64,000 bases of DNA, from positions 248,001 to 312,000 of the forward strand of contig JACJID010000009.1 of NCBI GenBank assembly GCA_014138725.1, written 5' to 3'. The notes beneath the pieces were generated by a model. The model was not told the DNA's origin. It saw only the letters and a list, made by a program, of their open reading frames with translations, and searched no databases. This document shows positions 38,241 through 46,718 of the stretch, piece after piece. The position numbers and the translations under genes were made by a program. Position 1 is the first letter of the stretch. The number at the start of each line of letters is the position of its first letter. Source of the stretch: Kutzneria viridogrisea. Its GTDB lineage: Bacteria; Actinomycetota; Actinomycetes; Mycobacteriales; Pseudonocardiaceae.

Positions 38241-39332
38241 TCAGGCGTTCCACTCCCCGGTGGCCATGAAGTGGTCCAGGGTCTTGGTGTACGGGCGCAG
38301 GTCGAGGCCCTGGGCGGCGACCCAGTCGTCGCTGAAGTAGGTGTGGGCGTAGCGCTCGCCGCCGTCGCACAGCAGGGACACGACGCTGCCGCTGCGCCCG
38401 GCGGCGCGCAGCTCGGCGATGACCTCGAAGGCGCCCCACAGGTTGGTGCCGGTCGAGCCGCCGACCTTGCGGCCGAGCAGGTCCTCCACGTACCGGATGG
38501 TGGCGATGGAGGCGGCGTCGGGGACCTTGATCATGCGGTCGATGACCTCGCCGACGAAGGAGGGCTCCACCCGGGGGCGGCCGATGCCCTCGATGCGCGA
38601 GCCCTTCTCACCGGTGAGCGCGGGGGCGGTGTCCCGCCAGGCGTCGAAGAACACGGAGTGCTCGGGGTCGACCACGGCCAGCCGGGTCTCCAGCCTGCGG
38701 TACCGCACGTAGCGGCCGATGGTGGCGCTGGTGCCGCCGGTGCCCGCGCCGACCACGATCCAGTCCGGCTCGGGGTGCGCCTCGGCGGCCATCTGCTCGA
38801 AGATCGACTCGGCGATGTTGTTGTTGCCGCGCCAGTCGGTGGCCCGCTCGGCGTGCGTGAACTGGTCCATGAAGTGCCCGCCCAGCTCGGCGGCCAGCCT
38901 GCGGGACTCGTCGTAGATGGCGCCGGGCTGGTCCACGAAGTGGCACCGGCCGCCCTGGCGCTCGATCAGCGCGATCTTCTCGCGGCTGGTGGAGCGCGGC
39001 ATCACGGCGATGAACGGCAGGCCCAGCAGGCGCGCGAAGTACGCCTCCGACACGGCGGTGGACCCGGAGGAGGCCTCGATCACCGGGGTGCCAGCGGTGA
39101 CCCAGCCGTTGCAGATGGCGTAGAGGAACAGCGAGCGGGCCAGCCGGTGCTTGAGCGAGCCCGTGGGGTGGGTGGACTCGTCCTTGAGGTAGAGGTCGAT
39201 GCCCCACTCGGTGGGCAGCGGGAAGGTCAGCAGGTGGGTGTCGGCGCTGCGGTTGGCATCGGCCTCGATCACTCGCACGGCCTCGCGCACCCAGGTCCTG
39301 GTCCGGTCACAACAACGGTCGACGGCGGTCAC
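38241..39332 (-). CDS. cds1: PLP-dependent cysteine synthase family protein, Cds1-like
   Basis: 363 residues from GTG 39332 (10 nt after the upstream gene). Fold-type II PLP enzyme: Schiff-base Lys61 in [21 protein letters not shown] as the substrate loop and [12 protein letters not shown] as the phosphate loop. The overall layout matches M. tuberculosis Cds1 (Rv3684), an L-cysteine desulfhydrase that releases H2S and supports respiration, rather than CysK/CysM. Substrate assignment rests on family resemblance. Confidence 0.82.
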   Translation of the reverse strand: MTAVDRCCDRTRTWVREAVRVIEADANRSADTHLLTFPLPTEWGIDLYLKDESTHPTGSLKHRLARSLFLYAICNGWVTAGTPVIEASSGSTAVSEAYFARLLGLPFIAVMPRSTSREKIALIERQGGRCHFVDQPGAIYDESRRLAAELGGHFMDQFTHAERATDWRGNNNIAESIFEQMAAEAHPEPDWIVVGAGTGGTSATIGRYVRYRRLETRLAVVDPEHSVFFDAWRDTAPALTGEKGSRIEGIGRPRVEPSFVGEVIDRMIKVPDAASIATIRYVEDLLGRKVGGSTGTNLWGAFEVIAELRAAGRSGSVVSLLCDGGERYAHTYFSDDWVAAQGLDLRPYTKTLDHFMATGEWNA

Positions 39333-39342
39333 GCCCCCGAGC

Positions 39343-39633
39343 TTAGGCGGGGTGCTGACCGCCCTCACCGCGAAGTTCGGCGCGCATCCTGAGGCGCTGC
39401 TCACGGCGCACGCGCAGGCCCGCGGACAGGCGGGCGCTCAGGCCGCGGAACAGCACCATGGCCAGCGGCATGGCGAGCACCAGGCCGACGGCCAGTGCGA
39501 TCAGCAGCGGCACGTGGGCGAGGGCCAGCACAGCGGTGATCACCGCGAGCAGGCCCACCCGCGCGGCCGTGTAGAGCGCGAGGTCCCGGCCGAAGCTGCC
39601 GGTGTCCTGCGCTGCCTCGGGTGTGTCGGTCAC
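39343..39633 (-). CDS. DUF4229-type small membrane protein
   Basis: 96 residues with two membrane helices (about 22-42 and 43-63) and a basic C-terminal region ([16 protein letters not shown]). The [16 protein letters not shown] start is characteristic of DUF4229. It lies between the Lrp-type regulator and cds1 with gaps of 11 and 10 nt, so all three are probably one transcript. Function is unknown. Confidence 0.78.
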   Translation of the reverse strand: MTDTPEAAQDTGSFGRDLALYTAARVGLLAVITAVLALAHVPLLIALAVGLVLAMPLAMVLFRGLSARLSAGLRVRREQRLRMRAELRGEGGQHPA

Positions 39634-39644
39634 GGTTGCCCAGG

Positions 39645-40127
39645 TTACTCGGCGCGCGAGGCCAGCAGCGCCCCGGCGACCTCCTCGGGGCTGTTGGGGC
39701 GGCTCTCGAACCGGGTGGACAGCACCACCGTGGTGTGGGTGCGGGCCACGCCGTCGATGCGGCGCAGCCTGCCCAGGGTGCGCTCCAGGTCGTCCACGGT
39801 GGCGACCCGCACCTTGACCACGAACGCCTCGTCACCGGCCACGGCGTAGCAGGACTCCACCTCGGGCAGCCTGGCCAGTGCGGCGGCCACGTCGTCGTCA
39901 TCCCCGGTGTCGGAGGGGTGGATGCCGACCAGCGCGGTCACCCCGAGGCCGACCAGCCTGGGGTCGACCACGGCGTGGTAGCCGGTGATCACACCGGCTC
40001 CCTCCAGCTTGCCCACCCGCTCGTGCACGGCGGAGGCGGACAGGCCCACCTGCCTCCCGAGCTCGGCGTAGGTGGCGCGGCCGTTGGCACGCAGCGCGGC
40101 GATGATCTGGCGGTCTAGGGCGTCCAC
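39645..40127 (-). CDS. Lrp/AsnC family transcriptional regulator
   Basis: 160 residues. N-terminal HTH (LDRQIIAALRANGRATYAELGRQVGLSA) and C-terminal RAM ligand-binding domain (ALVGIHPSD..., AVAGDEAFVVKVRVATVDDLE). Members sense amino acids. As the first gene before DUF4229 and a cysteine-metabolising enzyme, it may respond to cysteine or another amino acid. Confidence 0.9.
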   Translation of the reverse strand: MDALDRQIIAALRANGRATYAELGRQVGLSASAVHERVGKLEGAGVITGYHAVVDPRLVGLGVTALVGIHPSDTGDDDDVAAALARLPEVESCYAVAGDEAFVVKVRVATVDDLERTLGRLRRIDGVARTHTTVVLSTRFESRPNSPEEVAGALLASRAE

Positions 40128-40279
40128 ACACCTAGCCTAGGGGCTTGGCGCGCGGTGTCCGAAGCGCGGTTTTCGTCCCTTACTACCTCTTTACCATCAG
40201 CCAAGTGTTCGAGTACCCACCGGGTGGGATGACACGATGCGACCGGAACGTCGGAACCAGCCCGTACAGGAGGTCGAGA

Positions 40280-40513
40280 GTGACAGCGACCGTGCAGCAC
40301 CCCCGTCAGCACGCCGGCGAGCGTCTGCTCACGCCCGGCGAGGTGGCCACCCTGTTCCGGGTCGACCCGAAGACCGTGACGCGCTGGGCGACCGCGGGCC
40401 GGATCGGCTCCATCCGCACGCCCGGCGGCCACCGCCGCTTCCGGGAGTCCGAGGTCAAGACCCTGCTCGCCGAACTGACCACCGAGGCCACCGAGCCGGT
40501 GCGCAACCCCTGA
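40280..40513 (+). CDS. bldC: MerR-like developmental regulator BldC
   Basis: 77 residues. A single winged-helix DNA-binding domain, LLTPGEVATLFRVDPKTVTRWATAGRIGSIRTPGGHRRFRE, almost identical to Streptomyces BldC, which holds back sporulation genes by binding cooperatively to direct repeats. GTG 40280 has a perfect AGGAGG 6 nt upstream. It is divergent from the Lrp gene with a 152-bp gap and is followed by a hairpin terminator. Confidence 0.95.
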   Translation: MTATVQHPRQHAGERLLTPGEVATLFRVDPKTVTRWATAGRIGSIRTPGGHRRFRESEVKTLLAELTTEATEPVRNP

Positions 40514-40529
40514 GCCACCCGGCCCACGG

Positions 40530-40559
40530 CCGCCCGCAGCCTGCTCCTGGCTCGGGCGG
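40530..40559 (+). terminator. Terminator of bldC
   Basis: A GC-rich stem, CCGCCCG(C)AGCC pairing with GGCTCGGGCGG (one bulged base, 7-nt loop), followed by TCTTGTCGTT. It lies 17 bp after the bldC stop. Confidence 0.6.
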
Positions 40560-40626
40560 TCTTGTCGTTCGTCCCAGTCGTGACCTTCAGCGGCTACCCT
40601 CGTGAAGTGCAACCGGGAGGTGGCGG

Positions 40627-40818
40627 ATGGTCTACCTGCTCGCATTGATCGGTGCGATCACCGTGGGAGTGCTGCTGTGGCGCGCGTTCGGGCCCGACCA
40701 GGTGCGGGTGGGCTCGCGAACATCGCGGTCCGTCGCGCCTGACGACGACCCCGACTTCCTGCGCAAACTCGGTGAGCAGACGCGCCGCGACAAGGACGGT
40801 CCCGACTCCGCACCCTGA
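40627..40818 (+). CDS. Small single-helix membrane protein
   Basis: 63 residues. An N-terminal membrane helix (VYLLALIGAITVGVLLW) is followed by a charged cytoplasmic tail (DDDPDFLRKLGEQTRRDKDG). GGGAGG lies 6 nt before the ATG. Its place after bldC and its clean RBS make it a real gene. Function unknown. Confidence 0.75.
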   Translation: MVYLLALIGAITVGVLLWRAFGPDQVRVGSRTSRSVAPDDDPDFLRKLGEQTRRDKDGPDSAP

Positions 40819-40851
40819 TCGCGGCGACACGGCGGTGCGCACCGCGCGGTT

Positions 40852-42186
40852 TCAGCGCGCGCGACCGGCCTCGTTCGGGAAGTCGTCGGCCACGGTGGCG
40901 GCCAGCTCGAGCAGCGCGAGGCGGGTGTCCGGGCCGAGCCTGTCCAGCTCGATCTCGGCCCCCTCCTCCAGGTGCGGGTCGAACGGGATGCGCACCACGG
41001 CGCGGCAGCGGGTGGAGAAGTGCTGGGACAGCTTGTCCAGGTCCACCTTGCCGGACTTGGGGCGCACCGAGTTGATCACCGCTACGGAGCGCCGGACCAG
41101 GTCCCGGTAGCCGTGCGCCTCCAGCCAGTCGATGGTGGCCGACGCGCTGTTCGCGCCGTCCACCGAGCCCGAGGACACGATCACCAGCGAGTCGGCCACG
41201 TCCAGCACCCCGGCCATGGCCGAGTGCATCAGGCCGGTGCCGCAGTCGGTGAGCACGATGTTGTAGAAGTGCTCCAGCAGGTCGATCGTGCGCCGGTAGT
41301 CGTCCTCGCTGAACGCCTCGGACACGGCCGGGTCCTGCTCGCTGGCCAGCACCTCCAGGCGGCTCGGCCCCTGCGAGGTGTAGGCGCGCACGTCGGAGTA
41401 CCGGGTGATGCGCTTGGCGTCGCGCAGCAGGTGCCGCACGGTGGCGGTGGTCTCCAGCGGGATCTTCTGGCTCAGCGTGCCGCGGTCGGGGTTCGCGTCC
41501 ACCGCGATCACCCGGTCCCCGCGCAGCGAGGAGAAGGTGGAGCCGAGCGTGGTGGTGGTCGTGGTCTTGCCCACGCCGCCCTTCAGGCTCAGCATGGCGA
41601 TCTTGTAGCACCCGCGCAGCGGCTGGTTGATCCGCCCGATCAGCTCACGGCGGCGCAGGTCCGCGGGGCTCTCACCGAGGTTGATCAGGCCGCCGGAGAC
41701 CGAGTGCAGGGTGCGCCGCCAGCCGGTCTGCGGCGGGCGCTTCTGCTGCTTGATCAGCTCCTGGGCGGACAGCCCGTTTCCCGCGGCGTGCCTGCCCTGC
41801 TGGGGCTGCTGCTGGCCCTGGGACGGGTACTGCTGGGGGTAGAGCTGCTGCGGGTACTGCTGCTGGGGCTGCTGTTGCTGGGCGGCCTGGTCCACGTAGT
41901 ACGAGCCGGAGGACGCGGGGTCCACCGGGTACGGACCGGACTGGCCGCCACCCACCTGGTAGGGCCCCGACTGCCCGCCGCCGACCTGGTAGGGCCCCGA
42001 CTGGCCACCGCTCACCTGGTACGGACCGGACTGGCCCCCGCCGACCTGGTAGGGGCCGGACTGGCCGCCGCTCACCTGGTACGAGCCGGAGGCTGAGGGA
42101 TCAGGCGCCTGCTGCCCCTGGTTCTGGACGGCCTGCTCCTGGCCAGGAGCCTTCCACGGCTCCGGGTCGTCATAACGTCCAGTCAC
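40852..42186 (-). CDS. EspI-like MinD/ParA-family ATPase with Gln/Pro/Gly-rich N-terminus
   Basis: 444 residues. Residues 1-135 are disordered and contain a 10-residue tandem repeat (SGPYQVGGGQ and variants, 33-102) and a Gln-rich stretch. Residues 195-440 form a SIMIBI ATPase: deviant Walker A KGGVGKTT at 202-209, VDANPDRGTLSQKIP and TDCGTGLMHS. The combination of a proline-rich N-terminus with this ATPase matches EspI-type proteins (Rv3876 and relatives) linked to ESX/type VII secretion. No other ESX gene is in the window; in mycobacteria a related gene lies next to ccsA as well. Confidence 0.85.
   Translation of the reverse strand: MTGRYDDPEPWKAPGQEQAVQNQGQQAPDPSASGSYQVSGGQSGPYQVGGGQSGPYQVSGGQSGPYQVGGGQSGPYQVGGGQSGPYPVDPASSGSYYVDQAAQQQQPQQQYPQQLYPQQYPSQGQQQPQQGRHAAGNGLSAQELIKQQKRPPQTGWRRTLHSVSGGLINLGESPADLRRRELIGRINQPLRGCYKIAMLSLKGGVGKTTTTTTLGSTFSSLRGDRVIAVDANPDRGTLSQKIPLETTATVRHLLRDAKRITRYSDVRAYTSQGPSRLEVLASEQDPAVSEAFSEDDYRRTIDLLEHFYNIVLTDCGTGLMHSAMAGVLDVADSLVIVSSGSVDGANSASATIDWLEAHGYRDLVRRSVAVINSVRPKSGKVDLDKLSQHFSTRCRAVVRIPFDPHLEEGAEIELDRLGPDTRLALLELAATVADDFPNEAGRAR
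41911..42090 (-). repeat. 30-bp tandem repeat in the EspI-like gene
   Basis: About six copies of a 30-bp unit encoding SGPYQV(G/S)GGQ. Copies differ mostly by synonymous changes and a G/S switch. Since 30 is a multiple of 3, copy-number change would keep the frame; length polymorphism between strains is likely. Confidence 0.85.
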
Positions 42187-42291
42187 CGCTGGGGTCCTCC
42201 CTGCGAAGCGGATCGAGACCTCCCCGTCCGGTGACGACGGTAGTGGGCCACACCGGCAGGGTCGACACGGGGTGTCAAGTCGTGATCAGGC

Positions 42292-43260
42292 TCAGGCGAC
42301 GCCCGCGTAGGAGTGCAGCCCGGAGGTGACCAGGTTGATGAAGAACAGGTTGAACACCATGACCACCCAGGCCACGACGTTGATCACGGCGGCGCGGTTG
42401 CCGCGCCAGCCCGCGGTGGCCCTGGCGTGCAGGTAGATCGCGTACACCACCCAGGCCACGAAGGCGCAGGTCTCCTTGGGGTCCCAGCCCCAGAACCGGC
42501 CCCAGGCGGACTCGGCCCAGATGGCACCGCAGATCACCCCGAAGGTGAACAGCGGGAAGCCCAGCACGGTGACCCGGTAGGCGAGCCGGTCCAGCACGTC
42601 CGCGGCGGGCAGCCTGGCGGCGAGCCTGGCGAAGCGGCCCGGGTTCTGCTCGTGCGCGTTGCGCAGCAGGTACAGCACGCTGGCCACCCCGGCGACCAGC
42701 AGCATGCCGCTGGACACGGCGATCACCGAAACGTGGATCACCAGCCAGTAGGACTGTAGCGCGGGCTGCACGGGGGCAGCGGTGCTGTAGAGGGCGGTGC
42801 CGCCGAGGAAGAGCAGGATCACGATGGGCAGCAGTACGAACGCGCTGAGCCTGCGCAGGTCGAACTTGCGGGCCAGCACCAGCCAGGTGACCACGGCGAC
42901 CAGGCAGATCGCCGAGTCGTACTCGTACATGTTGCCCCACGGCACGCGCTCGGTGGCCAGCCCGCGCAGCAGGACGGCGGCACCGTGCAGCAGCACACCG
43001 AGCACGTTCAGCGCCATACCCATGCGGCCGATGCGCTCGGCGCGGCTGATCCCACGCTCCGGGGGCAGCGCGCGCGGCCCCTCGGTGACGACCGTCTCGC
43101 CGCCCGAGGCCACGGCGATGACCAGTTCCCGCTCGCGCTGCCGCTTCGGCTTGGTCATGCCCTGCTCGACCAGGTAGAAGGCCATGGCCAGCACGTAGAT
43201 CACGACAGCGGAGGCGTAGGCCCAGTCGCTGTAGCGGGCCAGGGTCTCGTTGACCGGCAT
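42292..43260 (-). CDS. ccsB: c-type cytochrome biogenesis protein CcsB
   Basis: 322 residues with about eight membrane helices, the haem-handling partner of ResB in system II cytochrome c maturation. The Trp-rich haem-binding loop WGRFWGWDPKETCAFVAW is present with flanking conserved His residues (VIHVSVIAVSSG, FINLVTSGLHSYAG). Its start at 43260 abuts resB. Co-directional with resB and ccdA. Confidence 0.94.
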   Translation of the reverse strand: MPVNETLARYSDWAYASAVVIYVLAMAFYLVEQGMTKPKRQRERELVIAVASGGETVVTEGPRALPPERGISRAERIGRMGMALNVLGVLLHGAAVLLRGLATERVPWGNMYEYDSAICLVAVVTWLVLARKFDLRRLSAFVLLPIVILLFLGGTALYSTAAPVQPALQSYWLVIHVSVIAVSSGMLLVAGVASVLYLLRNAHEQNPGRFARLAARLPAADVLDRLAYRVTVLGFPLFTFGVICGAIWAESAWGRFWGWDPKETCAFVAWVVYAIYLHARATAGWRGNRAAVINVVAWVVMVFNLFFINLVTSGLHSYAGVA

Positions 43261-44825
43261 CAGGTGTCCTTCCCCGTCAGCAGCTCCGCGGCGAGCCTGG
43301 TGAACTCCTCGCCGTAACCAGCCTGATCGGTGCGGGCCAGGCCACCGACCTCGACAACGGTACGTCCGCCCGGCTCGTCCTCACCCGCGGGGGTGACGCG
43401 GACCCACACCCTGCGGCGCTTGATCGCCAGCGAACCGGCGAGCCCGACCAGCACCAGCACGGCGAAGACCAGCACCCAGGTCTGGGTCGGGTCGTGCGAG
43501 ACCTGCAACTGCGTGAACTGCTCGGCCTTGTCGAAGCGGATCTTCGTGCCGTCCTCGAGCTTGACTTCCTCGCCGGGCTTGAGGTTCTTGCGCACCTTCT
43601 TGACCAGCCTGCCCTGGTCCACCATGGACTGGTCGATGCTGTTCAGGTTGTGGCTCAGGCCGGAGTTGTTGCCCAGGTCGCCCTGGTAGACGTCCACGGC
43701 CACGGCCGGGTCGTTGGGCGCCGGGTACTGCGAGGACAGCACGGTTCCCTGGTACGCGGCGGTGGGCGCGAACAGCCCGGTGATCGCGATCTGGTGCTTG
43801 CGCAGCTCGCCCTGGTCGGTGGTGTCCGGCGGGTCGAAGGTGGTGGTGCCCGAGGACAGCAGGGTGGTGCCGTCGGCGGGCGGCCACGGGGTGACCTTGG
43901 TGCGCTGCTCGCCGTTGGGGAAGGTCACCGTGAAGACCGGGGCGTAGCCGTGCCCGAGCAGGTACACCCGGTCCCCCGCGGTGCGCAGCGGGGAGTTGAC
44001 CTGTAGGTCGTAGGGGCGCCAGGTGCCGGTGGCCAGGTCCTCGCCGGACTGGTAGTCCACGTCGGCGTGGAACTTGTCGGCCTGCCCGGTCGGCAGGTAG
44101 GTGGCGGCGAAGCTGTTGACCCGCACGCAGAACGGGTCCAGCTGGGTGCCGTCCACCTTCAGGCCGGGGTGGAACTCGTCGTAGGACAGCACCCCGGAGT
44201 TGCAGAACTGCGTGCCGTTGGCGACCACGGCCACCTGGCCGTCGTAGCTGAACAGCTTGCCGATGGCGAAGGACACGACCAGGCCCAGCAGGGCGAAGTG
44301 GAACACCAGGTTGCCGGTCTCGCGCAGGTAGCCGCGCTCGGCGCTGATGCTGCGACCGCCGTCCTCCTCCTCGCGCACCACGGTGCGCCAACCGCGCAAG
44401 CGCTTGCGTGAGGCCTCGACCACCTGGTCCACGTCCAGGTCCACCGTGCCGCGGGCGTGGTGCGGCAGCCGGGCCAGGTTGCGCGGGGTGATCACCGGCT
44501 TGGCCGTGGACTGCCTCAGGTACTCGAAGGTGCGCGGGGTCAGGCAGCCCACCAGCGAGATGAACAGCAGGAAGTAGATCGCGGAGAACCAGACGCTGGA
44601 GTAGACATCGAAGAACTGCAACCGGTCCAGCAGGCTGCCCCACCAGCCGTGCTCGTTCAGGTACTGGGTCACCTTGAACTGGTTGAGCTGCCGCTGCGGC
44701 AGCAGCGCGCCGGGCAGCGCGCCCAATGCCAGCAGGGCCAACAGGATCAGGGCGGTGCGCATGGCCGTGAGACCGCGCCAGGTGTTGCGCAGGAACGCCA
44801 GCAAGTCGCGGATCTTGGCCCCCAT
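43260..44825 (-). CDS. resB: Cytochrome c biogenesis protein ResB
   Basis: 521 residues. N-terminal membrane helices (LTAMRTALILLALLALGALPGALLPQR; FSAIYFLLFISLVGC), a large extracytoplasmic domain, and a last helix near residue 455. It forms the haem-delivery and ligation complex with CcsB. The gene starts 1 nt before the ccdA coding region ends, so the three genes are contiguous. Confidence 0.93.
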   Translation of the reverse strand: MGAKIRDLLAFLRNTWRGLTAMRTALILLALLALGALPGALLPQRQLNQFKVTQYLNEHGWWGSLLDRLQFFDVYSSVWFSAIYFLLFISLVGCLTPRTFEYLRQSTAKPVITPRNLARLPHHARGTVDLDVDQVVEASRKRLRGWRTVVREEEDGGRSISAERGYLRETGNLVFHFALLGLVVSFAIGKLFSYDGQVAVVANGTQFCNSGVLSYDEFHPGLKVDGTQLDPFCVRVNSFAATYLPTGQADKFHADVDYQSGEDLATGTWRPYDLQVNSPLRTAGDRVYLLGHGYAPVFTVTFPNGEQRTKVTPWPPADGTTLLSSGTTTFDPPDTTDQGELRKHQIAITGLFAPTAAYQGTVLSSQYPAPNDPAVAVDVYQGDLGNNSGLSHNLNSIDQSMVDQGRLVKKVRKNLKPGEEVKLEDGTKIRFDKAEQFTQLQVSHDPTQTWVLVFAVLVLVGLAGSLAIKRRRVWVRVTPAGEDEPGGRTVVEVGGLARTDQAGYGEEFTRLAAELLTGKDT

Positions 44826-45605
44826 CTACAGCGGCACCGAGGAGTCGGTGACGAGGTTCTGCTGGATCAGGGCGACCAGCTCGCCCCACAGGCCGGTGAC
44901 CAGCAGCACGCCCACGGCGATGAGCAGCACCCCACCGGTGAGCTGCACGGCCCGCACGTGCCTGCGCACCCAGCCGGTGACCCGCACGGCCCAGCGCGCG
45001 CCCATCGCGATGAGCACGAAGGGCAGGCCGAGTCCCAGGCAGAACACGAGCATCAGCAGCAGCCCGCGCAGCGCGAGCGGGCCGATCGGCGTGCCCGCGG
45101 TCAGCGAGAGCACCCCGCCCAGGGTCGGGCCGATGCACGGGGACCAGCCCAGCCCGAACACCGCGCCCAGCAGCGGGGCGCCGAGCAGGCCGAGCCGGGG
45201 TGTGCGGTGCGGGCGCAGGTCCTTTTGCAGCGCGGGAACCAGCCCGACGAAGACCAGCCCCATGCCGATCGTCACCACGCCGCCGATGCGCTGCAACAAC
45301 TCCTGGTTGAGCAGCAGCAGATCGGTCAGCCCGAACAGGGTCACCGTGCCGACCGTGAACACCACGGTGAAACCGAGCACGAAGAGCAGGGCGGCGCCGA
45401 CGACGCGCCAGCGCCCCGATTTGGGCACCTCGCCCTCGGCGACGGCCGGTGCCTCAGCGCCGACCAGACCGGCCAGGTAGGCCAGGTACCCGGGCACCAG
45501 CGGGATGCAGCACGGGGACGCGAAGGAGACCGCACCGGCCAGCAGCGCCACTGCGGCGGCCAGCACCAGCGGCCCTGACGCGGCCAACTGCTCCAGCGAG
45601 GTCAC
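44826..45605 (-). CDS. ccdA: Thiol-disulfide transporter CcdA
   Basis: 259 residues, six membrane helices. Redox cysteines are in FASPCCIPLVPGYLAYL and GWSPCIGPTLG. It carries reducing power across the membrane to the TlpA/ResA-type thioredoxin that keeps apocytochrome c thiols reduced. Its usual partner, tlpA, is 3.3 kb away here because two unrelated genes lie in between. Confidence 0.93.
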   Translation of the reverse strand: MTSLEQLAASGPLVLAAAVALLAGAVSFASPCCIPLVPGYLAYLAGLVGAEAPAVAEGEVPKSGRWRVVGAALLFVLGFTVVFTVGTVTLFGLTDLLLLNQELLQRIGGVVTIGMGLVFVGLVPALQKDLRPHRTPRLGLLGAPLLGAVFGLGWSPCIGPTLGGVLSLTAGTPIGPLALRGLLLMLVFCLGLGLPFVLIAMGARWAVRVTGWVRRHVRAVQLTGGVLLIAVGVLLVTGLWGELVALIQQNLVTDSSVPL

Positions 45606-45749
45606 TCTGTCGAGGGTAGGTAGTGGTCCAGATCACCGCACGACCGGGTCCGTTCCGCGCATTCACCCACCCGTTCGTGCGTCATTCGTACAGCGCCGTC
45701 CCGATTATTCCGATTGGGCATTCGGGTGTCCACTGGGGAGCGGGTCGGA

Positions 45750-46664
45750 ATGCGAAGAATGCTGGCTTTTTGCGCTGCCGTGGCCTTGTGTTGCGCATTG
45801 GCGCCGAACGCGCACGCGGCCACGAGATCGGTCGACGCGCACGTGCCGTCCCAGGCGATGGGCTACGCGGTCCCGGTGCGGCTGCTGCTGCCACCCGACT
45901 GGTCGGCGAACTCCGCGCGGACCTGGCCAATGCTGTTCCTGCTGCACGGTTCCGGTGACGACTACCGTGCGTGGACCGAACACACGGACGTGGAGTCGCT
46001 GACCGCCACGACCGAGGCGATCGTGGTGATGCCCGAGGCGGGCAAGTGCGGCAACTACTCGGACTGGTGGAACCAGGGCCGCGGCGGCACACCTGCCTGG
46101 GAGACCTTCCACCTCACCGAACTGCCGCACTACCTGCGCGAGCGCTACCGCGCGAACGACCAGATCGCCGTGGCCGGGCTGTCCATGGGCGGTTTCGGCG
46201 CGATGACCTACGCGGCCCGGCACCCCGACCTGATCCGCGCCGCAGCCAGCTACTCCGGGGCGGTCGACCCGCTGGACTTCCCGGACGCCACCAAGGCGAT
46301 GGGCCTGCTCTGCCCCGGTTCGATCTGGCAGAACCTGTGGGGCGACCCGGCCGTGCCCGCGCAGCGCGAGCTGTGGCAGCAGCACAGCCCGCCGCTGCTG
46401 GCCGGGAACCTGCGCCACACCACGCTGTTCATGTCCTCGGGCAACGGCAAGGCCGGGCCGCTGGACCCGTGCTGCTCGCTGCTGGACGACGGCATCGAAC
46501 AGGTCGTGCACGCCGAGTCCACCGTGTTGCTGAACCGGTTGGACGAGCTGAGGATCCCGGTCACCAAGGACTTCTACGGCCCCGGCCGGCACAACTGGGC
46601 CTACTGGCAACGGGAGTTGCACCGCTCGCTGCCGATGCTGCTCCACGCGATCGGGGTGTCCTGA
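45750..46664 (+). CDS. Secreted esterase, alpha/beta hydrolase (antigen 85-like fold)
   Basis: 304 residues with a signal peptide (MLAFCAAVALCCALAPNAHA). Alpha/beta hydrolase features: oxyanion region FLLHGSGDDYR, nucleophile elbow GLSMGGFGAM, and HNWAYWQREL supplying the catalytic His. It resembles the putative-esterase (PF00756) family that includes mycolyltransferases and tributyrin esterases. Four extra Cys (KCGNYSDW, LLCPG, DPCCSLL) may form disulfides. It points against its neighbours and interrupts the cytochrome c maturation cluster. Confidence 0.87.
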   Translation: MRRMLAFCAAVALCCALAPNAHAATRSVDAHVPSQAMGYAVPVRLLLPPDWSANSARTWPMLFLLHGSGDDYRAWTEHTDVESLTATTEAIVVMPEAGKCGNYSDWWNQGRGGTPAWETFHLTELPHYLRERYRANDQIAVAGLSMGGFGAMTYAARHPDLIRAAASYSGAVDPLDFPDATKAMGLLCPGSIWQNLWGDPAVPAQRELWQQHSPPLLAGNLRHTTLFMSSGNGKAGPLDPCCSLLDDGIEQVVHAESTVLLNRLDELRIPVTKDFYGPGRHNWAYWQRELHRSLPMLLHAIGVS

Positions 46665-46711
46665 AAGTGCCGTATGAGACATCTGATGTCTCATACGGCA
46701 CTTTCAGGACA
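46657..46711. terminator. Bidirectional palindromic terminator, esterase / phospholipase C
   Basis: A perfect 55-bp inverted repeat with 26-bp arms (outer TGTCCTGAAAGTGCCGTATG) and a 3-nt loop. The esterase stop codon (46662-46664) lies within the left arm. The fourth member of the palindrome family, again between convergent genes. Confidence 0.88.
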
Positions 46712-46718
46712 TGGGGGC

